DNA of 64,000 nt. Source: Catellatospora citrea (GTDB lineage Bacteria > Actinomycetota > Actinomycetes > Mycobacteriales > Micromonosporaceae). Positions 40,694 through 49,099 of the stretch are shown here, one piece after another. Each line of letters opens with the position of its first letter. Position 1 is the stretch's first letter. The translations under genes were made by a program, and so were the position numbers. The DNA is taken from positions 7,006,001 to 7,070,000 of the forward strand of contig NZ_RAPR01000001.1 of the NCBI RefSeq assembly GCF_003610235.1, read 5' to 3'. The notes beneath the pieces are model-generated. The model was given only the letters and a program-made list of their open reading frames with translations, was not told the origin of the DNA and ran no database searches.

Positions 40694-41820
40694 CGGGCCC
40701 GGTCCACCGGCAGCTCGGCGTGGACGGTGAAGCCGCCCTCGTCACGAGGTTCCGCCCGCAGGCGGCCGCCGAGGGCGGTGACCCGTTCCCGCATCCCGAG
40801 CAGCCCGACGCCGGGCGTCAGGGCGGTGTCCGGGACGGCCGCGCCGTCGTCGTCGATCCGGATCGCGAGGCAGTCCGCCCGGTAGTCGATCCGGACCGAA
40901 GCCGTCGCGGCGGCTGCATGCCGGGCGATGTTGGTCAGCGACTCCTGCACGATCCGGTACGCGGTCCGGTCCACGGCGACCGGCACGTCATGGCGTCGGC
41001 CGACCACCGTCAACGTCGCGTCCAGACCGGTCGTGCGGGCCCGCTGCACCAGCGCCGGGACATGGTCGAGCCCGAGCGGCGGGGCCTTGTCGTCGTCACG
41101 CAGCGCCTCCAGGGTGGCACGCAACTCCCGGGCCGCCTCCCGCCCGGCCTCCTCGATCGCCAGCAGTGCCTCCGGCACCCGCTCGCCCCGCTTTCGCGCC
41201 AGATGGACGGCGACCGCGGCCTGCACCTTGATGACCGAGATCTGGTGGGTGAGCGAATCATGCAGCTCCCGCGCGATGTGCAGCCGCTCCTCGTGGGCGC
41301 GCCGCAACGCGGTCTCCTCGCGGGTCCGCTCGGCTTCGTCCGCCCGCCGCTCGGCCTGCCGCAGCGCCTCGCCGGCGGCACCGGCAGCCACCAGCCACGC
41401 GATCTCCAGCGCGCCGCGTGAGCGGGCGAGCGCTACACCGACGGGCGTGTCCGGTGACAGGGCGAGCACCGCGAGCGGGAGCGCGGCCAGCATCGTCACC
41501 GCCGCCACGACCGTGACGATCGGGTGACCCGCCCGCACGGCGGCGTACACCGCGAACAGGAACGCGACGGCCGGCACGTCGAAGCCGAGCGCCTGGTGGC
41601 CGACCGCGCACAGCCCGGTGACCACCAGGACGGGGACCGGAGCCCGCCGACGCGCGACCAGCGCCAGGCCGCCGCCCACCAGCAGCACATAGCCGAGCAG
41701 GTCGAGGCCCTCGGCGGAGCGGTTCCCGGGCAGCCCGGCGACCAGCAGCGTCACCGCCACGCAGGCGGCGATCGCCCCGTCGGTGACACCGGCCGGAATC
41801 CGGAACCGTTCGGTGCTCAT
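40690..41820 (-). CDS. Sensor histidine kinase, HisKA_3 type
   Basis: A 376-residue membrane kinase with four to five N-terminal helices and almost no external loops, so it probably senses the membrane itself. The phosphoacceptor His is in RELHDSLTHQISVIKVQ, followed by a HATPase_c domain (LTNIARHAAAATASVRI; GVGLLGMRERVTALGGRL). It phosphorylates the co-encoded NarL regulator. The start ATG at 41820 lies 6 bases from a -10-like element, so its message may be leaderless. Confidence 0.92.
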   Translation of the reverse strand: MSTERFRIPAGVTDGAIAACVAVTLLVAGLPGNRSAEGLDLLGYVLLVGGGLALVARRRAPVPVLVVTGLCAVGHQALGFDVPAVAFLFAVYAAVRAGHPIVTVVAAVTMLAALPLAVLALSPDTPVGVALARSRGALEIAWLVAAGAAGEALRQAERRADEAERTREETALRRAHEERLHIARELHDSLTHQISVIKVQAAVAVHLARKRGERVPEALLAIEEAGREAARELRATLEALRDDDKAPPLGLDHVPALVQRARTTGLDATLTVVGRRHDVPVAVDRTAYRIVQESLTNIARHAAAATASVRIDYRADCLAIRIDDDGAAVPDTALTPGVGLLGMRERVTALGGRLRAEPRDEGGFTVHAELPVDRAR

Positions 41821-41826
41821 GCGCGC

Positions 41827-41832
41827 ACCCTA
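41827..41832 (-). promoter_or_regulatory. Predicted -10 element for the kinase/regulator operon
   Basis: Minus-strand TAGGGT 6 bases before the ATG fits the TANNNT element of leaderless actinomycete promoters. No good -35 is visible. Confidence 0.4.
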
Positions 41833-42048
41833 ACCGGATCCCGGCGCAGGCGACTCCTCCCCGCAGACGAGCGACCGCATACCGCACCCGCAGTACCTTC
41901 CCGCGGGCTGCCGCGTGCGCAGCAGCCGGATCCGGCACCGGTGGCAGCACAGATCGCCTCCGTCCGCACGACGACCGGCCGCCCGCGCCGCGACATGCTC
42001 AAGCGACGTCCGAACCTCGGAAGCCGGACGCTAGAAGGAGGACAGGAC

Positions 42049-42492
42049 ATGAACACATCGAAAGCACCGAGGCCGGTCCGGCTGGTGCTCACCGTCGCCG
42101 CAGCCGCCCTGGCCGGCGGTTTCGCCGTCGCCGCGCCGGCGGCCGCGCACCTGTCGGCCCAGCCCGCCGCCGCGAACGTCTACACCATGAGCGCCGGGCG
42201 ACTCGGCGCCAGCGCGGCCGCCCTGCTGGGGCTGGCCGGCATGATCATCGGAGGGCTGGCGCTGGCCCGCCCCACCGGCCGGTTCGGCATCCGCACCGGG
42301 CGGCGGGGGGCCACCATGGCGTTGGCGGGCGGGCTGATCAGCATCGCTCTCGGCGGGCTGGTCGCGGCGACCGCCGACGGCGGCGTCGGCACCGGCAACG
42401 GGCTGGGCGGCGCCTACGTGGCCTTGGTCGTGGGGCTGATCGCCGTGATCCTCGGCGGGCTGGCCATGGCCCGCTCCCGCCGCACCGGCTGA
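42049..42492 (+). CDS. DUF6223 family membrane protein
   Basis: A 147-residue protein from the ATG at 42049 (AAGGAGG 7 bases upstream). A signal-like first helix with Ala-rich VAAPAAAHLS is followed by three hydrophobic segments (GASAAALLGLAGMIIGGLAL, TMALAGGLISIALGGLVAAT, AYVALVVGLIAVILGGLAMA). This pattern matches the DUF6223 family of small actinobacterial membrane proteins, whose function is unknown. It diverges from a two-component system, which may control it. Confidence 0.8.
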   Translation: MNTSKAPRPVRLVLTVAAAALAGGFAVAAPAAAHLSAQPAAANVYTMSAGRLGASAAALLGLAGMIIGGLALARPTGRFGIRTGRRGATMALAGGLISIALGGLVAATADGGVGTGNGLGGAYVALVVGLIAVILGGLAMARSRRTG

Positions 42493-42504
42493 CCCGGCCA
42501 CCGC

Positions 42505-42510
42505 TAGCGT
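42505..42510 (+). promoter_or_regulatory. Predicted -10 element, leaderless start
   Basis: TAGCGT six bases before the ATG at 42517 fits a leaderless TANNNT promoter, making the thioredoxin-like gene at least partly independent of DUF6223. Confidence 0.4.
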
Positions 42511-42516
42511 GGGCGC

Positions 42517-42948
42517 ATGACGCGCAGGTGGGTTCCCCCGATTCTCTTCGTGCTGATCGGGTTCGCAGTGGCGGCGCGGCAGGTCAGCACCGGGTCGATC
42601 GGTGCCGGTGTGGCACTGGGGCTGGTTTTCGTCCTGCTCGCCGTGGCGCTGTCGCCGCTGGTCTTTCCCCGGTCGCTCGCCGCGGCCGACGCGCAGCGGC
42701 GCAGCGCGGTCGACGGCAAGCCGATCATCTACTGGCGGCCCGGCTGCCAGTTCTGCCTGCGGCTTCGTATCCGCCTGGGCACTGCGGCACGGCGTGCCCA
42801 CTGGGTCGACATCTGGCGCGACCCGGACGGCGCGGCAGCGGTGCGTGCCATCACCGGCGGCGACGAGACGGTGCCGACGGTCGTGGTCGCCGGGCAGCCG
42901 CACGTCAACCCCGACCCGGGCTGGCTGCGCGGACAGCTCGCCCGATAA
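42517..42948 (+). CDS. Membrane-anchored glutaredoxin/mycoredoxin-like protein
   Basis: A 143-residue protein. Two N-terminal hydrophobic helices (about 6-25 and 30-52) anchor a C-terminal glutaredoxin-like domain with redox motif CQFC in IIYWRPGCQFCLRLRI and the cis-Pro loop ETVPTVVVAG. Similar proteins in actinomycetes are mycoredoxin-like and reduce disulfides or mycothiol adducts. The positive-inside rule suggests the redox domain faces the cytoplasm, but this is not certain. A strong terminator follows. Confidence 0.85.
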   Translation: MTRRWVPPILFVLIGFAVAARQVSTGSIGAGVALGLVFVLLAVALSPLVFPRSLAAADAQRRSAVDGKPIIYWRPGCQFCLRLRIRLGTAARRAHWVDIWRDPDGAAAVRAITGGDETVPTVVVAGQPHVNPDPGWLRGQLAR

Positions 42949-42961
42949 GAGCAAACGCGTG

Positions 42962-42995
42962 TCCGGCCGGGTGCTGTCGCACCCGGCCGGAGTTT
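42962..42995 (+). terminator. Intrinsic terminator, probably bidirectional
   Basis: A perfect 13-base-pair stem (42962-42974 with 42979-42991), loop TGTC, followed by GTTTT. It lies between two convergent genes and touches the stop of the minus-strand gene at 42996. Confidence 0.85.
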
Positions 42996-43892
42996 TCAGC
43001 GCCGTGCGGGACTGTGCGGCTCGGCGCCGTGCGGGCGGAACATGGTGCGCGCCAGCAGGAGCAGCATCACCAGCAGGCCGCCGAGCAGGGCGAGCCACGA
43101 CCATGCCCAGCCGACCGTGAAGGTCAGCACCACGAATCCCGCTAGCGCGGCGATCCAGATGGCGGCCGTGTAGATGCCGAACCGGGCGGCAGCCGCCGGG
43201 TCGCCGGCGAACACGTCACCGATCTCCTCGTGTTCGCGCTGCATCCGGACCACCCACGGCTTGTGCCGGTTGGTCTGGGTCACGCCCAGGTAGGTGAACG
43301 CGACGGCGGCGGCGATCAGGAGCACGCCGGCGGGGACCAGCAGCCCCACCGGCCATTCGGGGTAGGCGGCCGCCACGCACCCGGCGCCCGCCAGGGCCGT
43401 CGTCGCGGCCGCGCCGTAGCCCACCGCGCGGCCGACGGGCAGGGGATAGTTGGTGGTGGTCTCCTGGCGCAGCGCGTCGGCCACGATGACGCCACCGGCC
43501 ACCGCCAGGACCGCGACGGCGAGTGGCTGCCAACCGGCCACCGCCGTGTCCAGCACGGACCAGACCAGCACGGCCAGCGCCGCGGCTGCCGGCAGCGACA
43601 GCAGCAGGGTCCGGATGACGTACGCCGGTCGCGGCCGGACCCGCTGGTCGCGCCAGGCCGGGGCGGACGGCGTCGCGGCGGTCTCCGTCACGATCGACCG
43701 GATGTCGCCCAGTTCGGACATCGCGCGCTGTGCGCAGGCGTCGCGGCTGACGCCGGACCGTTCGAGCTCGGCCATCCGGGCGACCAGGTTGGCGCGCATC
43801 TCCTCTTTGAGATCACGCGCTTCGGGGGTCATCTCGATGCCGGTGAACGCCTCGTCGAGGAGGCGGTGGATCGCCAGGCTGTCGTCGGTCAT
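42996..43892 (-). CDS. HAAS/permease-prefix-domain membrane protein
   Basis: A 298-residue protein. The N-terminal 80 residues are the helical permease-prefix (HAAS-like) domain (AIHRLLDEAFTGIEMTPEAR, then ACAQRAMSELGDIRSIV). About seven hydrophobic helices follow between residues 90 and 285 in pairs, with a cytoplasmic loop (RHKPWVVRMQREHEEIGDVF). It is coupled to the upstream PadR gene by a 4-base overlap, the same arrangement as at 13.1-14.1 kb. It is probably a membrane component under PadR control; its activity is unknown. Confidence 0.83.
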   Translation of the reverse strand: MTDDSLAIHRLLDEAFTGIEMTPEARDLKEEMRANLVARMAELERSGVSRDACAQRAMSELGDIRSIVTETAATPSAPAWRDQRVRPRPAYVIRTLLLSLPAAAALAVLVWSVLDTAVAGWQPLAVAVLAVAGGVIVADALRQETTTNYPLPVGRAVGYGAAATTALAGAGCVAAAYPEWPVGLLVPAGVLLIAAAVAFTYLGVTQTNRHKPWVVRMQREHEEIGDVFAGDPAAAARFGIYTAAIWIAALAGFVVLTFTVGWAWSWLALLGGLLVMLLLLARTMFRPHGAEPHSPARR

Positions 43893-44302
43893 TGCTGCCG
43901 CCTTCCGGGTCGCGTGGCGCCCGTGCGGGCCGCCTTGCCGAGATCGAGCAGGGTGTCGATGAGTCCTCGGGTGATCTCCCAGGCTCCGACGTTGTCGTGG
44001 TACACGGCACGTCCCGCATCGGTGATGCGGTAGTACTTGCGGCGGCCGCCCTGGGTCTCGTCACCCCAGTACGCCTCGACCAGGCCGTCCTTGAGCAGGC
44101 GGCGGTAGCTCGCGTAGAGCGTCGCCTCCTTGATCTCGTAGGCGCCGCCGGTGGCGTCACGGATCGTCTTGAAGATCTCGAAGCCGTAGCTCTCGCCCTG
44201 GCTCAGGACCGCCAACACGATCGTGTCGGTATGCCCTCGCAGGAGGTCGGCGGCGAACGCGTCGCTCGCCAGAAAGGTATCGCTGTCAGACTTCTCAGGC
44301 AC
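43889..44302 (-). CDS. PadR family transcriptional regulator
   Basis: A 137-residue PadR: LLRGHTDTIVLAVLSQGESYGFEIFKTI, then EIKEATLYASYRRLLKDGLVEAYWGDETQGGRRKYYRIT. GTG at 44302 is chosen over the TTG at 44347 because the DNA between them looks like promoter and operator rather than coding. It is leaderless by this model. It should repress itself and the coupled membrane-protein gene. Confidence 0.88.
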   Translation of the reverse strand: MPEKSDSDTFLASDAFAADLLRGHTDTIVLAVLSQGESYGFEIFKTIRDATGGAYEIKEATLYASYRRLLKDGLVEAYWGDETQGGRRKYYRITDAGRAVYHDNVGAWEITRGLIDTLLDLGKAARTGATRPGRRQQ

Positions 44303-44307
44303 GTTGG

Positions 44308-44340
44308 GTACTGTAACAGATAAAGTACTGGAGTCAGCAA
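44308..44340 (-). promoter_or_regulatory. Predicted promoter and operator of the second PadR operon
   Basis: A+T-rich island with inverted arms GTACT (44308-44312) and AGTAC (44324-44328), 11 bases apart. Minus-strand -10 TACAGT (44310-44315) and -35-like TTGCTG (44335-44340) overlap it. The -10 lies 7 bases before the GTG. Confidence 0.5.
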
Positions 44341-44347
44341 GAGCCAA

Positions 44348-44371
44348 CCTGCCCGGGTCCGGCCGGGCAGG
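44348..44371 (-). terminator. Hairpin terminator after the VOC gene
   Basis: CCTGCCCGG (44348-44356) pairs with CCGGGCAGG (44363-44371) around a 6-base loop, 14 bases past the minus-strand stop at 44386. No T tract. Confidence 0.55.
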
Positions 44372-44385
44372 CCGCAGGTGTCACG

Positions 44386-44772
44386 TCAGCGCAGGTCCCG
44401 CCGCAGCGGATGGTCGGCGGGAACCTCGACGAGCATGATGGCCACGCCGTCCGGGTCCTCGATCCACATCTCGTCCAGGCCCCACGGCTCGCGCCGCGGC
44501 TCGCGGACGATCACCGCACCGAGGGCCGCGAGCCGTTCATGTTCCGCCCGCAGGTCGCGGACCTGCAGCCAGATCCGGATCGGGCCGGTGGATCCGTGAT
44601 CGGCCTTGCCGGACACCTCGAGCATCCCCTGGCCGAGGAAGAAGACCAGGCCGGGATCGTCGGGCGGCCCGAACTCGCGGTACACCGCCAACCCGAGCAC
44701 GTCGCGGTAGAAGCTGCGGGACCGTTCGGGGTCGGCCGGGCGGAGCAGGACGCGGCTGCTGAGAACCTCCAT
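44386..44772 (-). CDS. VOC-superfamily (glyoxalase/bleomycin-resistance-like) protein
   Basis: A 128-residue protein of two beta-alpha-beta-beta-beta units: FYRDVLGLAVYREFGP with LVFFLGQGMLEV, and the second half ending in EMWIEDPDGVAIMLVEVP. The final Glu in that stretch is the usual metal ligand of the fold. The family includes glyoxalases, dioxygenases and drug-binding proteins; no substrate can be inferred. ATG 44772 gives the normal family start; the frame upstream opposes the mannanase gene. Confidence 0.87.
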   Translation of the reverse strand: MEVLSSRVLLRPADPERSRSFYRDVLGLAVYREFGPPDDPGLVFFLGQGMLEVSGKADHGSTGPIRIWLQVRDLRAEHERLAALGAVIVREPRREPWGLDEMWIEDPDGVAIMLVEVPADHPLRRDLR

Positions 44773-44822
44773 GACCCGATCATCGCGCGACGGAGGCGCG
44801 GGCACCGGCGGCTCGGCATTAG

Positions 44823-44851
44823 TTGCACGTACCGACGAATGCGCATACGCT
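44823..44851 (+). promoter_or_regulatory. Predicted promoter of the mannanase gene
   Basis: -35 TTGCAC (44823-44828) and -10 TACGCT (44846-44851) with an ideal 17-base spacer, in the gap between divergent genes, about 105 bases before the ATG. The leader that follows has no clear structure. Confidence 0.5.
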
Positions 44852-44956
44852 GACCGACGCGCGGATGAGTCAGGGCAGCGACCAGCGATCAGGCAAACAC
44901 GCCTGCGGGCATGACGCGATCCGCCCCTGTCCTGGGGCCTCCTCCAGAGGTAGGTC

Positions 44957-46360
44957 ATGAAAAGACTGCTCACATCCGTCGGTGTCGCCGTGCTGGCCAC
45001 CGCCGCATCCATCCTCGTCGCCGTCAGCCCTGCTGACGCGGCCGTCGGGCTGCACATCAGCGGCCGCAACATCGTCGAGGCCAACGGCCAGAACTTCATC
45101 ATGCGCGGCGTCAACCACGAGCACGTCTGGTTCACCGGCCAGACCAGCTCGTTCGCCAACATCAAGGCCGCCGGCGCCAACACGGTCCGTGTCGTGCTCG
45201 GCAGCGGCAAGCGCTGGGGGCCGTCCACCGACGTCGCCAACGTCATCTCCCTGTGCAAGCAGAACCGGCTGATCTGCGTCCTGGAGGTGCACGACACCAC
45301 CGGGTACGGCGAGGACGGCGCGGCCGCCACGCTCGACGAGGCCGTCAACTACTGGATCAGCCAGAAGACCGCGCTGGCGGGCCAGGAGAACTACGTCGTC
45401 ATCAACATCGGCAACGAACCCATCGGCAACACCAACGCCGGCCAGTGGACCGCCGCGACCACCGCCGCGATCCAGAAGATGCGCACCAACGGCTTCCAGC
45501 ACCTGCTCATGGTGGACGCGCCGAACTGGGGCCAGGACTGGCAGTACGTCATGCGCGACAACGCCCAGACGATCCTCAACGCCGACACGCAGAAGAACAC
45601 GGTGCTGTCGATCCACATGTACGACGTGTTCAACACCGCCACCGCGATCCGCGACTACCTCGACCGCTTCCAGAACAACGGCTGGCCGCTGGTCATCGGC
45701 GAGTTCGGCTGGCAGCGCTCGCCCAGCAACGTCGACGACCAGACGCTGATCGCCGAGGCGAACGCCCGCGGCCTGGGCTACCTCGGCTGGTCCTGGGCCG
45801 GCAACAACGACCCGTACCTGGACATGACGGTCAACTTCGACCCCACCCAGCTCACCACGTGGGGCCTGCGGCTGTTCAACGGCGCCAACGGCATCAAGGC
45901 CACCGCCAAGGAGGCCACGATCTTCGGTGGTACGCCGTCACCGAGCGCGACGGCGTCCCCGCGGCCCTCCGCCTCGCCGAGCAGCTCCCCGTCGCCGAGC
46001 CCCTCGCCGTCGCGGAGCACCTCGCCCTCGCCGAGCGCGTCGCCGTCACCCGGCGGGCGCGGCTGCACCGCCGCGTACTCGATCGTGGGCCAGTGGCCGG
46101 GCGGCTTCCAGGCCGACGTGCGGGTGACCGCGGGCAGCGCGGCGATCAGCAGCTGGACGGTGACCTGGACCTTCGCCAACGGCCAGACCGTCACCCAGGC
46201 CTGGAGCGCCACGGTGACCAGCAGCGGATCGGCCGTGACCGCCCGCAACGTGAGCTACAACGGCAGCCTGGCCGCCGGCGCGGGCACGACCTTCGGGTTC
46301 CTCGGATCGTGGAACGGCAGCACGAACAGCGTCCCCGCGGTGACCTGCACCGCGAGCTGA
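44957..46360 (+). CDS. Secreted GH5 beta-mannanase with CBM2
   Basis: A 467-residue extracellular enzyme. A Sec signal (about 1-28, cut near DAAVG) is followed by a GH5 barrel of the subfamily-8 mannanase type (FIMRGVNHEHVWF, GANTVRVVLGSGKRWG, VLEVHDTTGYGED). Acid/base is Glu154 in INIGNEP and the nucleophile Glu249 in VIGEFGWQ. A Pro/Ser linker (about 327-362) leads to a CBM2-type cellulose-binding module starting CTAAYSIVGQWPGGFQADV. It should cut beta-1,4-mannan in plant cell walls while held on cellulose. AGGTAGG-like ribosome-binding site. It stands alone, with its own promoter and terminator. Confidence 0.92.
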   Translation: MKRLLTSVGVAVLATAASILVAVSPADAAVGLHISGRNIVEANGQNFIMRGVNHEHVWFTGQTSSFANIKAAGANTVRVVLGSGKRWGPSTDVANVISLCKQNRLICVLEVHDTTGYGEDGAAATLDEAVNYWISQKTALAGQENYVVINIGNEPIGNTNAGQWTAATTAAIQKMRTNGFQHLLMVDAPNWGQDWQYVMRDNAQTILNADTQKNTVLSIHMYDVFNTATAIRDYLDRFQNNGWPLVIGEFGWQRSPSNVDDQTLIAEANARGLGYLGWSWAGNNDPYLDMTVNFDPTQLTTWGLRLFNGANGIKATAKEATIFGGTPSPSATASPRPSASPSSSPSPSPSPSRSTSPSPSASPSPGGRGCTAAYSIVGQWPGGFQADVRVTAGSAAISSWTVTWTFANGQTVTQAWSATVTSSGSAVTARNVSYNGSLAAGAGTTFGFLGSWNGSTNSVPAVTCTAS

Positions 46361-46374
46361 TCGTCAGTGGAGAA

Positions 46375-46403
46375 CCGGCCCGGGCGCTCGACGCCCGGGC
46401 CGG
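46375..46403 (+). terminator. Hairpin terminator after the mannanase
   Basis: A perfect 12-base-pair G+C-rich stem (46375-46386 with 46392-46403) and 5-base loop, 15 bases past the stop codon. Confidence 0.7.
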
Positions 46404-46439
46404 ACCCGCAACCTTGCCCGGGCCTGCCATGCTCGGTCC

Positions 46440-47084
46440 GTGCCGACCGTCTACCACAGCAGTGGCAACCGCCGCCGCGGCCGCAGCCGCCGTGCCCGCG
46501 TGCTGCGCACGCTCGGCATCGTCGCGGTAGTCGCCGTCGTCGGGGCCGCAGCCCTGTGGCTGTGGCCCGCCGGTCCCCGGCCGCTGTTCCAGCTACCCGC
46601 CGCGTGTGGCGAGAAATGGCAGCTGGGCACGTATCCGGGCCACGGCGAGCACGACGTCGACCTGTTCCCGATGTCCGGGCAGTCCTGGGGCCATCCCGTG
46701 CTCGCGTCCTACGGCGGGACGGTCGTCGAGGCCGGGATCAACGGGGAGCTGGGCGGGCGCACGCCGCAGAATCCGCAGGGCCCGCGCGGCAGCGGCGGCG
46801 GCTACTGGGTGAAGATCGACCACGGTGGCCGGTGGTCGACCGTGTACATGCACCTGCTCGAACCGCCGATGGTCGAGCAGGGCCAGCGCGTCGAGCAGGG
46901 CCAGCAGATCGGCAAGGTCGGCAGCACCGGCGACTCCGGCGCGGCGCACCTGCACTACGAGCAGCGCCGCGGTCTGCAGACGGTGGAGAGCTGGTTCGAC
47001 GGGGCGGCGTCGGGCATCACGCACGACGACCGTGAGTACACCGTCCTGCGTACCAGCAACAACTGTGTCGGCAAGAAGCCGTAG
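46440..47084 (+). CDS. M23 family metallopeptidase, membrane-anchored
   Basis: A 214-residue LytM/M23 peptidase. After a very basic N-terminus there is one membrane helix (about 23-45); the catalytic domain lies outside. Zinc ligands are seen in HGEHDVDLF (His and Asp) and HLHYE (HxH), with the usual SYGGTVVEAG and YWVKIDHGGRWSTVYMHLLE strands between. M23 enzymes cut peptide cross-links of peptidoglycan; others in the family are non-catalytic, but the ligands here appear intact. Start is GTG at 46440. Confidence 0.88.
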   Translation: MPTVYHSSGNRRRGRSRRARVLRTLGIVAVVAVVGAAALWLWPAGPRPLFQLPAACGEKWQLGTYPGHGEHDVDLFPMSGQSWGHPVLASYGGTVVEAGINGELGGRTPQNPQGPRGSGGGYWVKIDHGGRWSTVYMHLLEPPMVEQGQRVEQGQQIGKVGSTGDSGAAHLHYEQRRGLQTVESWFDGAASGITHDDREYTVLRTSNNCVGKKP

Positions 47085-47146
47085 TCGGCCGTGCTCCCGT
47101 TCGAAAGGACTTGCCCAGCCGGGCGCAACGATGGTCCAGTCTTGCG

Positions 47147-47587
47147 GTGAGCGAGCAGTTGTGGAACCCGGAGTGGTGCATCGTCGGCAACCTGCTGCCG
47201 TATCCGTACGGTCAGGGCGGCCCGCATGCCGACTTCCGGAGCCAGAAGATCTTTCCGGCGGGGGCCAAGCTCTACGTGATCGGCGGCTTCGCGGGCATGG
47301 GCCACGGGACGATCACGGTGATCGGATATGCCCACCGCCGGCGTGACCCGGTGACGGCGCACATCAAGGCCAAGTACGTCGGCAACTGGCGGGCGCGGCT
47401 GGTCTACCGGCCGGTGATCCTCCGAGCGATCAACTTAACTCAGGAGGAGGAGCGCACTGCCCACCGATGGTTGACCGGGTATCGCGACGGGCTGCGCGTC
47501 GAGCACTGGCCGACCGAGCCGGAGTACGGCGAACACCTGGCCAGGGTCGCCGCCTACTTCCAACGAGCGCTGCACGGGCCTCAGTAG
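47147..47587 (+). CDS. Hypothetical protein
   Basis: A 146-residue protein from the GTG at 47147 (SEQLWNPEWCIVGNLLPYPY). Beta-rich N-terminal half (KLYVIGGFAGMGHGTITVIG), helical C-terminal half (HLARVAAYFQRAL). No signal, no membrane helix, no recognised family. The start is uncertain; upstream codons to 47111 are also open. Its last 7 bases overlap the convergent esterase gene. Confidence 0.6.
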   Translation: MSEQLWNPEWCIVGNLLPYPYGQGGPHADFRSQKIFPAGAKLYVIGGFAGMGHGTITVIGYAHRRRDPVTAHIKAKYVGNWRARLVYRPVILRAINLTQEEERTAHRWLTGYRDGLRVEHWPTEPEYGEHLARVAAYFQRALHGPQ

Positions 47588-48978
47588 CCGAGCCCGGCGC
47601 TGCGCGCCGTGCCGAAGCGGTGCACAGCCGCACGCCGACCCCGGTACGGCTGCCAGCCGAGTTCGGTCAGCGCGGGCGCGCCGCCGGCCGCGAACGACAA
47701 CCACGCCGAACGCAGCGCCCTGCCGTGTTCGGTCACGTCCTGCCAGCTCTGACCGGCGAGCATCGGCGTCTGCGCCCACGCGGCCTCGTCGCCGAACAGC
47801 CACGGCAGGTCGCTGCAGTGGCCCGCCCGGTAGGGCGACGCCGAGGCCGGGCCGTCGATGCCGTACACGAAGACCCGCGCCCCGGCCCCGCTCAGCAGCC
47901 TGGCGAACCGCAGCGTCGGCCGGGTGAAAGCCGTCCAGGTGACCACGCCGATGACGCCGTTCTCGACGGCCCGCCCGACCAGCGGCACCCGCTCGGAGAT
48001 GGGACCGCCGCCCAGGAAGTAGGCCATCTCGCGCCGGGTCGTGCCGAGCACCACGTCGAGGTCCGGCGCGCCCGCCCGGCACGCGGCCAGCCAGCCTTCG
48101 GCGTCGGGCAGCGGATCCGCGCCGGCCACCGGCCCGTATGCCGGGGTGAACCCGCGTCCGGCGACGTCGCGTTCGGCCGCCTGCTGTGCCGCGAGCAGCT
48201 GTTCGAGCGAGGCCTCGGACGGGTCGCCGCCGAGCCGGGCGAGGAAGCGTTCGCCCAGCCGCCCGGTGTCGGGCGCGCCGCCGAGTCCGAGTCCCAGCGG
48301 CGGGCTCTGCAGCACGACCCGGCGGAACAGCGGCCTCGCCTGCGCGACGCCGAGCAGGCAGGCGATCGAGTGGGCGCCGGAGGACTGCCCGACCAGGGTG
48401 ACGTTGCCGGGGTCGCCGCCGAGGTCGGCGGCGTTGTCGCGGACCCAGCGCAGCGCTTCGAGCTGGTCCAGCAGGCCCAGGTTGCCGGGGGAGACGCCGG
48501 GCGCGGACAGGTAGCCCAGCGCGCCGAGCCGGGAGTTGACGCTGATCACGACCACGTCGCCCTCGCGGGCGAGCCGGTCGGTCCGGTAGCGGTCCCAGGA
48601 GCCGGCCCCGGACCGGTACGAGCCGCCGTGCAGCCAGACGATCACCGGCCGGCGCGCTCCGTCGGCGGCCGGGGTGACGATGGTCAGGTTGAGGCAGTCC
48701 TCGGACTGGACGCCGATCTGCGGTGCGCCGCCGGCCGAACCGGGCCGGGCCGGCGGCTGCGGGCTGACTCCGCCGTGCTCGACCGCGTCGCGTACACCCG
48801 GCCACGGTTGCTCCGGCGCGGGCGGGCCGAACCGCGGGGCGGTGGCGTAGCGTACGCCGCGCAGCACGGTCAGGCCGTTCTCCTGCCGCCCGCGCAGCGT
48901 GCCGCCGCGGACCGTGACCAGCACGTCGGCACCGGCGGCAAGCGGGTCCCCGCTGCGGGCGGGGGAGTCGGACAGCAC
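47581..48978 (-). CDS. Type-B carboxylesterase/lipase
   Basis: A 465-residue alpha/beta-hydrolase of the carboxylesterase type-B family. The oxyanion motif is VIVWLHGGSYRSGAG, SEDCLNLTI is the family signature, and the nucleophile Ser lies in TLVGQSSGAHS. The catalytic Glu and His further on are less obvious by eye. It should hydrolyse carboxylic esters or carbamates. Without a signal peptide it is cytoplasmic. Start is GTG at 48978; upstream frames have no coding look. Confidence 0.88.
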   Translation of the reverse strand: MLSDSPARSGDPLAAGADVLVTVRGGTLRGRQENGLTVLRGVRYATAPRFGPPAPEQPWPGVRDAVEHGGVSPQPPARPGSAGGAPQIGVQSEDCLNLTIVTPAADGARRPVIVWLHGGSYRSGAGSWDRYRTDRLAREGDVVVISVNSRLGALGYLSAPGVSPGNLGLLDQLEALRWVRDNAADLGGDPGNVTLVGQSSGAHSIACLLGVAQARPLFRRVVLQSPPLGLGLGGAPDTGRLGERFLARLGGDPSEASLEQLLAAQQAAERDVAGRGFTPAYGPVAGADPLPDAEGWLAACRAGAPDLDVVLGTTRREMAYFLGGGPISERVPLVGRAVENGVIGVVTWTAFTRPTLRFARLLSGAGARVFVYGIDGPASASPYRAGHCSDLPWLFGDEAAWAQTPMLAGQSWQDVTEHGRALRSAWLSFAAGGAPALTELGWQPYRGRRAAVHRFGTARSAGLGY

Positions 48979-49099
48979 GGGTGACCTGCCTTTCGTTCGG
49001 CGTCGACGGCCGAACGGGGGCTGGTCCGCGGCGTGACGCGACGATGCCACGATATTCCGGAGAAGTCCGTGGATGCACCCCGGCGGTGTGCCGATCCGG

